DNA from: Acanthaster planci
Lineage: Eukaryota; Echinodermata; Asteroidea; Valvatida; Acanthasteridae
Length of the DNA: 64,000 bases
Reading direction: 5' to 3'
Assembly: GCF_001949145.1 (NCBI RefSeq)
Contig: NW_019091370.1
Coordinates: forward strand, 513,441-577,440
Shown: positions 51,101 to 62,872 of the stretch, in pieces
Layout of the letters: every line of letters starts with the position of its first letter
Position numbering within the stretch: the stretch's first letter is position 1
Position numbers and translations under genes: made by a program
Notes under the pieces: model-generated
Told to the model about the DNA's origin: nothing
Seen by the model: only the letters and a program-made list of their open reading frames with translations
The model's database searches: none

Positions 51101-51317
51101 GTGTGGAATTTACCTGCCAGTTTTTCTTTCATTACCGTTTGGACTTCGCCCGCACGTTTCTTTCAGAATCACATCACTGCCCTATGTTTCCTCACCCATC
51201 ATTTTGCCGAGAAAACAACAAACTACAGTTAACTGAAGCATTTTTCAAGCAGACGGTGAATGACTTTTGGCGGAGGATATTTGAGAGAGATCTCGAGAAA
51301 CCTGTCCAGGCTTCACC
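45143..51317. other. Stretch between the two SLC10-like paralogues
   Basis: It holds the 3' end of copy 1 and the promoter and 5' UTR of copy 2. I find no further gene; the longest frame (46658-47032, minus) has no recognisable domain. A long near-palindrome lies at about 46988-47066. Repeated GTACATGTAC-type words occur, for example near 49835. Confidence 0.6.
46988..47066. repeat. Long imperfect palindrome / hairpin
   Basis: The centre is GGCTGAAGCC (47021-47030). The inner arms CTATGAGAGTGGCT and AGCCACTTCTCATAG pair with a single bulge. Further out CGGCTTGAAATTA pairs with TAATTTTAAGCCG, with a less paired stretch between. Each arm is about 38 nt and the tip only about two bases, which fits a palindromic repeat or MITE remnant better than a microRNA precursor. 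Confidence 0.65.
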
Positions 51318-52862
51318 ATGCTGCTACTCCAAATTAGTGCTTTTCACCGAATGGTGTTCGTGCATGCGCTATGTTTGGTGCTGTTGAATTATCCGTATTG
51401 TGTGAGAGGGGAATTCAACTTTACCATGGGAGACAGCGAGGAGGTGGCAGTGACATTTAGGGAGACCGTCGAAGTAAACCTTACGGTTACATACTCGGAT
51501 TTACTGGGGGCAATAAGCCTTCAGAGCACCGACACCAGCGTGGTGACGCTTACAAACACTGTGGAGATCACCATTACAGAAAACACGACTTTCCCCTTCA
51601 ACACGACGGTTGGAATCCATGGGCAGTATGTCGGTCGAGGTGGGGTCAGAATCATGCAAGACGCCAAGGAAATCTCCACCAGAATTGTAAATGTCGGGCC
51701 TCCGTTTCAGGAGCTAGGAAACATTGCGACTATCATCCTGGTCGTGTGGCTTGTCATATCGTATGTAGTTATGGCAGCTAAGGTTGAGCCCCGTGAACTT
51801 TGGGAACGCATCAAACCTCCTTGGGGCATCATCATCGGTATGCTCTGTCAGTTCATCCTCATGCCACCTGTAGCTTTCACCTTGGCTAAGTGCTTCGATA
51901 TGTCAGGAGCCTCAGCTGTCGGTCTGGTTCTGGTTGGTACCTGCCCAGGTGGGTTCTTCAGCAACATCGAGGTCTTGCTCCTAGACGGTGATCTAGTCCT
52001 CAGCCTAGCGATGACCACCTTCTCGACCTTCTTAGCGGTGGGGATGATGCCGCTGAATCTCTTGATCTACGCCCAGCCGTTCATCGATGGGGACGGCCGG
52101 TTAGAGACGCCTTTCAGGGAACTTCTGATCCAGCTCTGCGGACTTGTCTTACCCCTGGTTATCGGAGTGCCCTTTTTCTACAAGTTTCCCAAAGCCAGGA
52201 AGTTTTGCTTGAAGCTCGTCAAACCCTTCACCTTTCTGCTGATGGTGTTAGGCGTAGTTCTCTACATCCCGGCTCAGTACTATGTCTTTTTCGGCGATTG
52301 GAAGGTCTGGGTGACCTCCTCTATCGTGACTCTCATCGGTGCTTTCTTGGGGATGGCCGTAGCACGGATCGTCAACTTCAACTACCACACTTCAATCACG
52401 ATAGCCATCGAGACGGGCTGTCAGAACACTCTCCTAGCCGTCTCGGTGGCTAAACTCTTCTATGTAGCTCCCGAGTCAGATGTGGTGGCTGTTATACCCC
52501 TACTCATCGCCATCGTGTCTGGAATAGAGGGGTTCGTCATTGTGTTCTTCTATTACCTTTACCTTTTCCTGACCAAGAAGCCCACCAAAGTTGCCCCGGA
52601 TGAAGAGGGACAACCACCGGCTTCAGAGGACGGACAAGCCGGGGATGACGACAAGGAGTCCCGGGAGTACGAACTCAACTCGTCGACCAAGGACAAAAAG
52701 AAATTCGCCGATGACTTTGTGACTGCTGAGGAGGATTTCAAATCACAACCGCTTGCCGAGGCGAGGACACAAGACGAGAGAGCATCTCCTCAAATTCCAA
52801 AAAAACCCAAGCAGGGTAAACGAAACAGGGGATATTTGGTGGACGAGATTCTAAAGGACTAG
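51318..52862 (+). CDS. SLC10-family transporter, SLC10A3/SLC10A5-like (P3 protein-like), copy 2
   Basis: Tandem paralogue of the gene at 43451, 514 residues, also uninterrupted. A signal peptide spans about 1-31 (MVFVHALCLVLLNY); a second Met at residue 12 or 13 could also start it. The ectodomain at about 33-130 keeps the NFTMGDSEEVAVTFRE start and several NxT sequons. The transporter core at about 135-425 is very close to copy 1, with AAKVEPR, IKPPWGII, GTCPGGFFSN (from residue 207), MMPLNLLIYAQPFIDG and ETGCQN (365-370). The C-terminal tail is different: acidic and Ser-rich, then a basic end (KKPKQGKRNRG). It is probably a plasma-membrane or organelle transporter; whether it carries bile acids is unknown. 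AATAAA at 53021-53026 is a likely poly(A) signal. Confidence 0.9.
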   Translation: MLLLQISAFHRMVFVHALCLVLLNYPYCVRGEFNFTMGDSEEVAVTFRETVEVNLTVTYSDLLGAISLQSTDTSVVTLTNTVEITITENTTFPFNTTVGIHGQYVGRGGVRIMQDAKEISTRIVNVGPPFQELGNIATIILVVWLVISYVVMAAKVEPRELWERIKPPWGIIIGMLCQFILMPPVAFTLAKCFDMSGASAVGLVLVGTCPGGFFSNIEVLLLDGDLVLSLAMTTFSTFLAVGMMPLNLLIYAQPFIDGDGRLETPFRELLIQLCGLVLPLVIGVPFFYKFPKARKFCLKLVKPFTFLLMVLGVVLYIPAQYYVFFGDWKVWVTSSIVTLIGAFLGMAVARIVNFNYHTSITIAIETGCQNTLLAVSVAKLFYVAPESDVVAVIPLLIAIVSGIEGFVIVFFYYLYLFLTKKPTKVAPDEEGQPPASEDGQAGDDDKESREYELNSSTKDKKKFADDFVTAEEDFKSQPLAEARTQDERASPQIPKKPKQGKRNRGYLVDEILKD

Positions 52863-55800
52863 TTAAGAATAATACACTAGTTTTCACTTGGTGCAAATAT
52901 TTTACATGATATCTTGTTTAACTATATAAACGTGTATACTATTTCAAAGTTTATATCTCTGATTTGCTGCAAGCCTGTTATATGGTCATCCACTGACCAA
53001 ATAATACCGATAGGCAATACAATAAAACGTTCTCGTGTATTCGTTTTGGTCATTAGAAGCTGTAAACCAAGAAAAGCGGTCGAAGCAATTGACAGCATAA
53101 AAAGGCCAAGCATTCACTGAGTACAATTTATAAATATAATTTGGTTTCTGTCGTTAGCGTTTAAACCAATTACGCAATGTGAACATTCAGCAATTAACAA
53201 TCACTAGCCATACCCTTACGACCCACTCTGTGTTTTCTTGTACGTGAACATTCATTCTGTACAAGAAAATTAATATAGGGGCCTACATGTAGAAGTACAT
53301 TCATTGTTGCGTGGCTGACCTTACAGCTGAACTCTTGCAACAGAAATTTGAATCAACAACGCATATGGGATTCAATTCTAACAGCATTATGTCGGAATTA
53401 CGAGGTATCCCAACGGCATTCTATGCACATTGAAGAGTGCTGGTAAATTCATTTACTTTAAGCTGATTTATTTATTACAAATGTACATTGTATTCCAGAA
53501 GAGCTAGTGCGCGGGTGTACATTTTGGCTGACTCGTTATGTGACGTTTTATAGAAAGCAATAACATTTAAGTGTGACAGAAATATGTGAGTGGTTGATGT
53601 ATTTTGTTAATAAACGACGTAGACATGGTTTGTACAAATCATTAGACCTGCAATATTGATTAAGTATAAATTCCGACAATACCAATTGATAAATTTTACG
53701 TCTAGCTGCAACAGACAACCTTAAAGTGTACAGCAAATATGCTGGCAGTGATGTCTGCTTTGATGACTTCTGGTGAAACAAGCTCCAAGTCACATCATAC
53801 ATTGGGAGCACTTGTGTTCATAAGGTCATGTTGAAATGACTTTCAGATCACGTGAGGTCTCCTTCTATTGCCCTGTTTCTCTTCCCGGTTTCTACCCGGG
53901 GGGAACGTCTCACCATAATTGAAAATGATACCGTCCCTCGAGTACCCACGTGTTTTCCTTCATCGGGGAGGCTGTAACTTTATCATTTTATTTAAACAAA
54001 TCACAGATCTGTCGCCGAACAGTCGATTTCGCAGTCACACGGATGAAAATGACCAAAAAATGTATAATTACATATTCACAAAAAGATTCACACAACAGGG
54101 GGAGACATACTTAAGCCTAACCCATTCACAGTTCCGGATTTGAACCACATTCCTCGTACAGTTTTCGTTTTGTTTAAAAGACGGAATAATGTTCCGCTTC
54201 CAGTTTCGTGCGTTGGAGGCCTATTATACAATCCTCATTGAGACGAATTTAATAGTTGACCGATTTTAAACTACAACCTGTCATGCATGTGAGAGACATT
54301 TTCCACTCCGTGATGTTTTATCGAGGCTGAGCAAGCAACTGTTATATCGACTCAACATAAAGGTCAGGTTGAAGGGTGTCAAATCTGGTTAATGGATAAC
54401 TAGGAAGACGCCCCCAGCATATAGTTCAAGTATGTCATGGTATGCTGGACAAAGAATCTGCAACACTTCAGTGATGGAAATTGCCAAGAAAATGAGCAAA
54501 TGAGACGACAAATAGGCAAGAAGTCGACTTAAGTGTCCTTGATTTTAAATCCAACTCATCATAATCATAAGTGAATTTATGAACTCAAAGATATAATGAT
54601 ATAAACTTTAAAATACAAAGAACTTAAGTACATGTATTTATTTCAATGAGCTGGTTACCCAACGATAACCAACTAAACTTCTTTTGATATTAGCATACTT
54701 TCTTCAAGGTCAATTTACTGTCTAGTGCGACAGCACGTCCTTTGTCAGATCTTTTACGAGGAAATAACGACTTTCGAAGCTGATTTTGCGAGGCCTTCTG
54801 AGTTCTATGGATCCTTAGTCAGGGTCTGCCATCGATGAGTTGAAATTTCTGTTAACGCGATGTTGAAATGTACCAGAGTACGTTCATTAATTATGCAATG
54901 AGCACGCGCAGTGGTCATAGCTTATCGATAGATCAAACGTGAACTTCGCACCGTTAACAAACCACGGGTATTTTTTTTCTCTGTGGACAACAGGCTTACA
55001 ACTACCCATAACCACGAAGGAATGCAAGACAAAGGTAGTTTATATTTATTATTTCGTCTTTATTCCTGTCAACAAACGTGTCCTAAACCCGTTTCTAAAA
55101 ATAAGACTTTTTGGTCTTGGGCCATGAGAACATTGCTATTTTATACAACAAACCTCGTCACACGGACGAGTTAATAACGAATATAACTCCAAAATCGGAG
55201 ACACCTGTCGAATGTTACTTGCACGCCAGTTTATTTTTTAAATCTCATTTAAAAAAATCCTGCGCCCAATGTAACCTGGCACCGGGCCTTACTTTAAGTA
55301 AAAACATCGCACTGTCCCTCTGAATTTAACCAAATTTCTAATCTTTGATAAATTGCGAGTTTCGGGATCAAAATGTTTCGCTACAGGAACGTCAAGTTTA
55401 TGGTATGGCGCGGCATAAATGACGACATTTTTACTTAATTCAAACACCAGAGGACTTGAAATCAAGGCGCCGCGATCGCCAGAAATCAAGGCGCCGCCAT
55501 CGCCAGAAAACGGGAGCATTAACAGTGTACATATATAATCCAACAGCGCCAGCGAATTCGTACACATCACTATAACTCGAGTATAAATTACACTTACCAG
55601 TCAATCTTTTGGCTGAAAATAGTGTGACACGAGAAAACCATTAAGCAAGTTCACAAAATAATATCTGTCAAGTTATTAATAAATCTGACCTTTATAATGT
55701 TATCAATATGCTATCTGTGAAGAAACAAAAGCTTAACAGCAGTGATTTAACTGAAATTGTTCACAAAAATTGCAGTACACACAAAGATTCAGATAAAATT

Positions 55801-58256
55801 ATATGAAGTTTCTATAATACCAACTGATATAAGAATAAAAAGTAGACATATTTGTTTATGTACAACATGTGGTGCTAAATGTTTGTGCTGTGTACAAGAG
55901 TAACATTTACTTAACACTGTAAAAGGTGGGTCTAATTCTAGATGAATTTGATCATTCATAGATGCATCGCCCCTCGTCTCTACATTTGGAAAATCAGTTG
56001 TTGACAACTTTTATCCGCTTTGCTTCTCCGTCATACAGGAAAGGAGAATGAAGCATCTTTGACACATCTCAGGACAGTCCTTTCGGGTAACGCATGAGGA
56101 CAATTCATGGTGCTATAACTATGGCGGTAGACCGTACAAACTTTAACTCTACATAGCGCGATTCTAGAGCCATTTGGGGGAAGCGAGCTAGACCCTTCGC
56201 ACGTGAGGTCACCTTTTCACTTTTGTTATACTGCTTTTTTTTCATTTTTGCATGGCGGCGGGGGGGGGGCTGGACCTTTTTGGTGGGGGGAGGTTCTAAA
56301 ACCCTCTAGCCTCCCGTGGAATTGCACCTGCTAAACAAGATCGATCAATCCTGACTCTAAGTGATTCCCACGGCAACTTGACAGTGATTGTTCTGGGTAT
56401 ACCATTAGCTACCCTTTGCATCTCTGGCATGCTTGTTGCTGAATGAATGAACGTCTTAATTTTTACGACTTCATTCCAAGCAGAGATAGTTGCGCACAGA
56501 TGTACATATATCATGCAATAGGACCCGATTGAATGAAGCATTCGTTCGCAAAGACAGCTTTTCTATCCAAAGCATGACAGAAGTAAAGCATCATGGGAAA
56601 AGTTCCCAAATACTGACTGACAGAGTCCAAACTCGCGCAGAATAACCACTTGATCATTTTTCTAAGGATGAACTTGCGTCGGAGAGATGTTAATCTGAAT
56701 TTTGGATTTTTGCCCTGGCAAATGAGTAACAATAACACCTCGGGCACGGCAAAAATCCAACATTAACACTTGATCATAATCAAATTAAAAAGGAAAAGAA
56801 ACTTCAGGAAAAACTCTCATGAATGCTTGGAACTAACATCTCCAACTTGGAGAGCAGTCATTTTAAGATATTAGAAAGATACTAATACTGAAACACAATT
56901 AAAGTCATCAAGAAAAATAAATTACTAAAACTGAAACAGTATGTGCTTAATACTACTGAAGCCTCAGGGACATCAGTGGACATTTTGGCCTGTTGTTGTC
57001 AACATAAGGGAATGGATGTGAGCTATTGCCTAGCTGTACGCTGGTATTACCTGAACAGTAACAAAAATTAAGTGTTTATGCTGGTGGCGAAGTATAGTTT
57101 GTGCAAGTGTCCAAACTTGATAAGACCAACCCATGGAACAGCACGGAGGCATGTCACGGAATAAGGCCAATCAAATTTCAGAATGCGTATCCCATGTGTA
57201 TCAAGAAGTCATGTGACTCATGGTGTAAAATATACACACATGTAAGAAATGTCACTTAACAGTCCATTTATACTCAACATGGTCAACACTCTCCCTGTCC
57301 TGTTCCACCCACCTCACCCCCCACAACCGTTTGTTAGTAACAACACCTTAAAAATAAACAGTAAATATTCAGTATGCTGTCACTGAAATATAATTTAGTA
57401 TAATAACATTTCAAAGATTTGCTAGCATCTAGATCAATATTTCTCTGTTCAAAAGTACAAGTTAGTCTTAATAATCAGCTTTCCAAGAAATGTCTGAGAC
57501 ACCTGCCATGGACAGTCAACTCTAGTATGAACAAAGTTACAGGAACCAGATAAATTCCTTTCTGAGACTTACACAAGGAGTGGAGAAAAACCAGAAAACA
57601 CAAGAAATCCACAAATTGGGATTCCAAGAATTTCTTCTTGATGACAGTTTTTCTAATAAGAGACTCCCTCACAGAGTTGACTGTAGCCCTAACTCACGTA
57701 AAAACATCACCAAAAATATATCTGCCACCTTTGACACACAAAATTAAAAGAAAACTTAACACAGAAATACACGCTAATGTATTCATCATGATTAGTGTCG
57801 AAACTGTTGCACCAAATTCAAATCCAATCAGCTACTAGGCAGGTAAATCAGATCCAGATAATTTTTTTAGACTCAACAAAATGATCAGTTGGGCCTGGTA
57901 GAACAATCAACTGTCCAGAATAACTTGTCAACACATGTCCAGATAAGGAGTGCAGGCAGCATTTCTGCAGGTTATAAAAATATGTTATTACAATTATGTT
58001 GATACATGACTGTAATAACCTGTGGCATAATGGCTATTAAGTTGCTGCTCTTCGGTAACCAATCATGCATAACAAGTTGGGTGGTTGGGACGCTCTAAAA
58101 CTTACGTTGTATTCTGGCCTTGACACGCATGAGTCAGCGAGCTACAAGCCAATTATAAAATATGCACTGAGCATCTACTGGTAAGTCTCCAAGACACAGT
58201 TTCCCTGAAAACAAATACAAACCTACACGGTAAGGCAGTAGAGGGGAGAGTACCCG
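52863..58256. other. Intergenic stretch between SLC10-like copy 2 and ATP2C1
   Basis: It includes the 3' UTR of SLC10-like copy 2 and the 3' UTR of ATP2C1 on the other strand. No other gene is supported. A simple hairpin TTTTCTTGTAC/GTACAAGAAAA sits at 53233-53269, a two-copy 24-bp GC-rich repeat at 55458-55505, and a run of ten or more G near 56255. Confidence 0.55.
55458..55505 (+). repeat. Two-copy 24-bp GC-rich tandem repeat
   Basis: Units 55458-55481 and 55482-55505 both read GAAATCAAGGCGCCGC then G or C, then ATCGCCA; they differ at one base. Each carries GGCGCC, and the block stands out from its AT-rich surroundings. Confidence 0.75.
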
Positions 58257-61200
58257 TCATACGTACTCATGTTTGAACGGCTGGTTGACGGCATAATGTT
58301 TGTCTCTCTGTCGCTGTGCCCACTTTTTAATTTCAGAGACAACAAACACGGAGGATGTGAGTATAACCAGGAGCGACAAATCTGCCATAAAAGAGGCCCA
58401 AAAAAAAGAATTATTCCTTAATTAATCCTCAAGATCTTTGAATAAAAGACATGCAAACTAACCCAAAAGCCAAATTTTCAAGCAAGGAGCTTTAAAATTA
58501 AAAAAATTAAAATTATTTGGCCCTGATGAAACCAAGACAAGGAAAACGCACAGCCTAAAATGTTTTTAAAAAGCCCCCCATAAAAAATTAATTGTTTGAG
58601 TGAGACAGAATTTTTCCAACCTATCAAGGGAAAATGTTAATGAATTTCACTGTGATAGTATCTGTGAGAGTATTGAATATACATGTACCTGTACAAGAAC
58701 ACATAGACTTCTGAATAATGATAATTTTGAAAATCAAGTACATGCACATCATGTGAATGCATGTCATGCCAGAAAAAAACAATCGGCCGAAAGTAAACTA
58801 CAATCACACCTCCGAAATACTAAGGTCAGAAAGACCTGGATATTAAAAAACAAATCAATTCTAACAACACAAGGCTTGAGGGCTGCTGCCCTCCCATTCT
58901 TTGATGGCAACAGCTGTTGGGAAAAATGGCTCGTTATTGGTATTAAATTTTTTTTGTAGGGGACAACACTCAACTCATTAATTGCAGTAAACCGCTTTCA
59001 GATAAAACAACCTCCCCAAGAATACTGCATAATACATTGAATTGATTTGTAAGGATTAATCGCAAAAATCAATAATTTTAACTATTTTTAGTTTCTGCTG
59101 TTAAGCACTAATGGAGGATTTAACTTCCAATTACATCAATTCCCAAGTGAATTATTTTCCGAGTTTAGTGCAAACGAAATGAATTTAATGGAATTGTCCT
59201 TTCAAATGGTATTCATCTTTGGAGGGACACACTGCATTCTGTGTGGATCAGCAATCAAAAAATGCATAAGAATTAAGATTTGTTCCTTTAATTTATTACA
59301 TGTCTATGAGATGACATTTAGTAGTGGCACACTACGTAAAAGATTTCAATAGAGTTTGTGTTCCATTGGCATTAAGCATCCGATAAATATAATCAAGGAA
59401 AGACAGACTGTTTGTCAAGCCATTCTAATGCTTGTCACATTTTGTATTTTGGCGATATTTCAAAAATTGATACCCAATGACAGTATTATTCCAATACTTG
59501 AAATTTATATATTCCTTACATAATCTTTTCTTTTTACTCTTTCAAATCCAATGTTAATCTAATCGTAAATCAATTTCAGAATTTAAGAGATTTATAGGAA
59601 TTTAACAACCAAAAACTTCAATTATAAAAATATTATTGTGAAGCATAGACAAGGAAACCATTGCCAGCTGAATAAATAAACCGAGCAGAGCAGCCTATCA
59701 AACGATATCTCAACACCACCCAGGCCAGGGCAGACACGAAATGTGTCTATCCAATGCAGTAGATTACTCATTAACCAATTCCTCCTGTCATTCAAACATT
59801 AAAGCAAGGATGAAGACATCTGAAATACATTTTTGTGGAGGAGGGGGTCAAAAGAAGGAGTACGTTTTGCACATCCATAAAAGCATGATTATAATTTAGG
59901 CTCTGCACTACTTTGAAGGAATCAGGGCTCATGGATCTTAACACTGGATCAACATCTTCTTCTAGTCTAAGTTCCTGACCCGCCCCCTGATTTACCTCAC
60001 TGTGTTGGATTTTAGAAGATTAACCCTAACAGTCCTCAATCCTTCACCTGTTGGAAGACTGAGGATTGTTAGGGTTAAGGAAACTAAATAGAATGTTCAG
60101 GAATATATAGGTAGAATTACACAGAAACGTGTCATTTGTTCAAAAAGCAATGAAAAACAAACAAGAATATGCCTCTAATGTGATGTTAATTTATTCAAAT
60201 ATAGGAAAGAGCACCACAGGAATCCGAGTTGACTTATGCACTTGGTGACAAGTGAAAGAATGCAAATGAATTATTGTAATGAGAGATCCATGCTGCAGCT
60301 GACAGGGTTTCTTTAACAAACACAGAGAGGATATCAAATTGGTGCTATACAAAGGTACTGGTATGAACAGATCCAGGAAAACATTCAGTAATTCCTCTTT
60401 CCTGTTTTGTCCACAGGAGAGCCAGAACCCAAGTGGGAAATCAAATAAATGAACCAGATGCTCGACTCACCATATGCCGTTAATGCTTCGGTTTGAAAGA
60501 TCTTCTGGAGGGGTGGGAAATAAATAACAGCCATCTGTCCCATGATGGAACCTACCACAGCGTAGATGAACATGCGGTTGGTGAACAAACCAATCGTGAA
60601 GATGGATTTCGTCTGTGGATTGGATGGAAGGTTGCTGGGAATTAATTATGGCAAAAACAGAGAAAAATACTTACATGGGGCATTCATTATTAAGCCATTA
60701 CCATTTATGAGAAAAAACACAACGATAAAACACAACATTATGGAAAATAATGATTAACAGTTCCTTACAACATTCAATTCCTCTCACACAATGTTGTACT
60801 TTAAAACTGTTAAATGTCAAACAGGTATTCCTAGCAATGAAAATGATTGTGAAAAGTGGAATTACTTTGACGAGACGTCAAATTGATTTTTCATCATGTC
60901 AACACACCTTGTGAAATGTTGTCCAATTAAATAATATTCAAAATGAACATGGAGCGTGCAAAATCTGAGACGAACAAACCTCAGCATACAGTACTCCACT
61001 GGATCATCACAAGGCCATGGCAAACAGGCAAATAGCAACAGGTCAATTAATGCTCAATCAAATTCTCCTGAATAATTTCAATTTCTGAATTATCACATAA
61101 CCCCAGCATCAAAGATTTATAAATACAGAAAAGGGATCAGCTGACATTAAAGAGAGATGCAGGTGTTGACAAAGGTCACACTACTGTAACGAGAAAGTGA

Positions 61201-61421
61201 AATGGTCACACTGCATGAGGGGTGAGGGGCGTGGCTGGTTGGGGGGAGGGAGTGGGATATGGGGGCAGGATGAGGGTGTGGAGGAGCACAAAGGACTCAG
61301 GAAGGGGGGGATGATATGTTCTTACTTGTGATCGGCTGCTGAGGGCGTTGAACATATCAAAGAAAACAAAACATGTGAACGTCATGGTTGTGTCTCGCGG
61401 GGTGATGATGTTATCTCGCAT
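58257..61421 (-). CDS. ATP2C1: Secretory-pathway Ca2+/Mn2+-transporting ATPase (SPCA), last three coding exons; 5' part missing
   Basis: C-terminal end of a P-type (P2A) ATPase that pumps Ca2+ and Mn2+ into the Golgi. Minus-strand exons: 61421-61326, 60612-60471, 58381-58257. Together they encode about 120 residues ending at a TGA. Exon [17 protein letters not shown] then [15 protein letters not shown], matches SPCA TM8 and the preceding loop. Exon [21 protein letters not shown] and [20 protein letters not shown], is the TM9 region. The last exon, [20 protein letters not shown], is TM10, then a short basic tail ending KHEYV. The junctions are phase 0 and phase 1 and keep the frame. No catalytic part (phosphorylation DKTGT, nucleotide domain) is in the window; further exons must lie right of 61421, and none was found before 64000. 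Invertebrates usually have one SPCA gene, so ATP2C1 versus ATP2C2 is not a real choice here. Confidence 0.93.
58382..60470 (-). other. Last intron of ATP2C1
   Basis: AT-rich intron bounded by a donor G|GTGAGT (60470) and an acceptor TTATGGCAG (ending 58382) on the minus strand. It contains a CCCTAAC/GTTAGGG hairpin element at 60020-60078. No gene is seen inside. Confidence 0.8.
60020..60078 (+). repeat. CCCTAAC/GTTAGGG hairpin element, copy 2
   Basis: TTAACCCTAACAGTCCTCA at the left pairs with TGAGGATTGTTAGGGTTAA at the right, with one mismatch, around a centre that includes CTTCACCTGTTG. It is nearly the reverse complement of 31160-31222 (close to 90 percent identity by eye), so the element is dispersed. 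It sits in the last ATP2C1 intron. Confidence 0.75.
61241..61265 (+). other. G-quadruplex motif in ATP2C1 intron
   Basis: Four G-runs (six, three, three, five) with loops A, AGT and ATAT satisfy the usual G3+N1-7 pattern. It lies in a G-rich block (about 61217-61312) on the strand opposite the transcript, 60 bp inside the intron after the exon ending at 61326. In the pre-mRNA it would be C-rich. Confidence 0.6.
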
Positions 61422-62365
61422 CTGAGAAACAAAAACAAAAGAGTAGTCAGCAAGCAGTTGGCAGCAGTTGGCAGCAGTTTTGTATTACATATCTCTGGGG
61501 AAAAAATACCTGTGAAAGTGATTGGGGGTGTCCGATTAGTTTTTATACAATCAAACAGCATTTTTCAGGAAAAAAACAATTCCACAGGTCCTTTCAACAT
61601 ACTTTTCTCCACAAGCCTCAAGCACAGAAGTGTCAGGATGAAATGCACCAGGACAAATCCCCATGACAATTAAAGCATTCCTTAGTCAGGGCTACATATT
61701 TGTATACCAACATGTGGAAAATGAACTGCAAACTGAACACACATGGTACACATATATTCATCCAAGCAAAATTTGAAGCCAGTAACAAACTTACTAGCTA
61801 GATAACAACAAATGATGATAACAGGTGTTTTTATGAAAGCAAAATTACACATCTACATTTGGTAATCGTAACTGGCAGAAGTGACGTCCTTGGCTCTGTG
61901 AGCTTGGCTCTGTGACATCCTGTGAGCAAGGACACTTACGGTTCTACTAAACACTAGCTTTCCTTTGGAAACACATAAAACACTTTCACTTGTACATTTA
62001 ATCATTTTAACAGCATCAATTGCTTGATGACATTTTATAAATGAAGGGTAATTTACATGCTTAATGAGGGTTTTACAATGTGGTGAAATTGATTGAAATC
62101 TTTGTATAATCCAGCAATCAAGACCTTTAATAATGAAATTGATGCACACTTTGCTGAAGATGTTTCATGGATGGAGAATATCNGACAGGTTAATTTTCAG
62201 CTGAGTCACAAGATCAATTCAAGCTTATTACAAATGCACACATACAATGTGGCTCCAGCCACAAACCACATGCTCCACCAGGCTCCTATTCAAATTTGGC
62301 ACAGTGGCCAACCTGTTGCCAAGGGATACAATACACAAACACAAGGAACATATTGACCCTATAGA

Positions 62366-62433
62366 TTAACCCTAACCCCCAAGGGTGTATGTAAAATGGT
62401 ATTGAAATTGGAGGATTTGAAACTGTTAGGGCT
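62366..62433 (-). repeat. CCCTAAC-ended repeat, second type, copy 1
   Basis: It begins TTAACCCTAACCCCCAAGGG and ends CTGTTAGGGCT. Its reverse complement lines up with 62803-62872 along the whole length, sharing CCCTAACAG, ATTTTG/C-rich middle words and the GGGGTT...GGGTTAA end. Confidence 0.6.
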
Positions 62434-62802
62434 ATTGTGTCTGCTCCTTCATTTTGTTAGGCAGATGGCTTGAATTCAAGACACGTCAACACTGGTCACA
62501 TCAAGGAACATTGGCAGTGAGCAAACATAGATGGTATTCACACAGACATACGATTTATCACAAACAGCAATTGCAAATGAGAGTTGTTTTCCCCAATAAT
62601 AATGAACTTAAAAAGCCACAGCCTACATGTAATTTAACCTACCTACTGTAAATTAATATAAAATCTACAGGTGCACATATCCCTGACTAAACATTTTGTA
62701 AAAAGGGAGAAATTCTCTGAACTACATTTGCCGTAGTGTTTTAAAATTTCTAAAAAAACACTGTATATGTGTACTCTACATTAAAATGATTAATTCATTT
62801 CC

Positions 62803-62872
62803 TTAACCCTAACAGCCCTGAATCTTCCCATTTTGATATGATTTTGCACATCCCCTAGGGGGTTTGGGTTAA
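62803..62872 (+). repeat. CCCTAAC-ended repeat, second type, copy 2
   Basis: It begins TTAACCCTAACAGCCCTGAA and ends AGGGGGTTTGGGTTAA. It is diverged, roughly 75 percent identical to the reverse complement of 62366-62433 by eye. The outer words match those of the 58-bp hairpin element at 60020-60078, but the middle does not. Confidence 0.6.
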
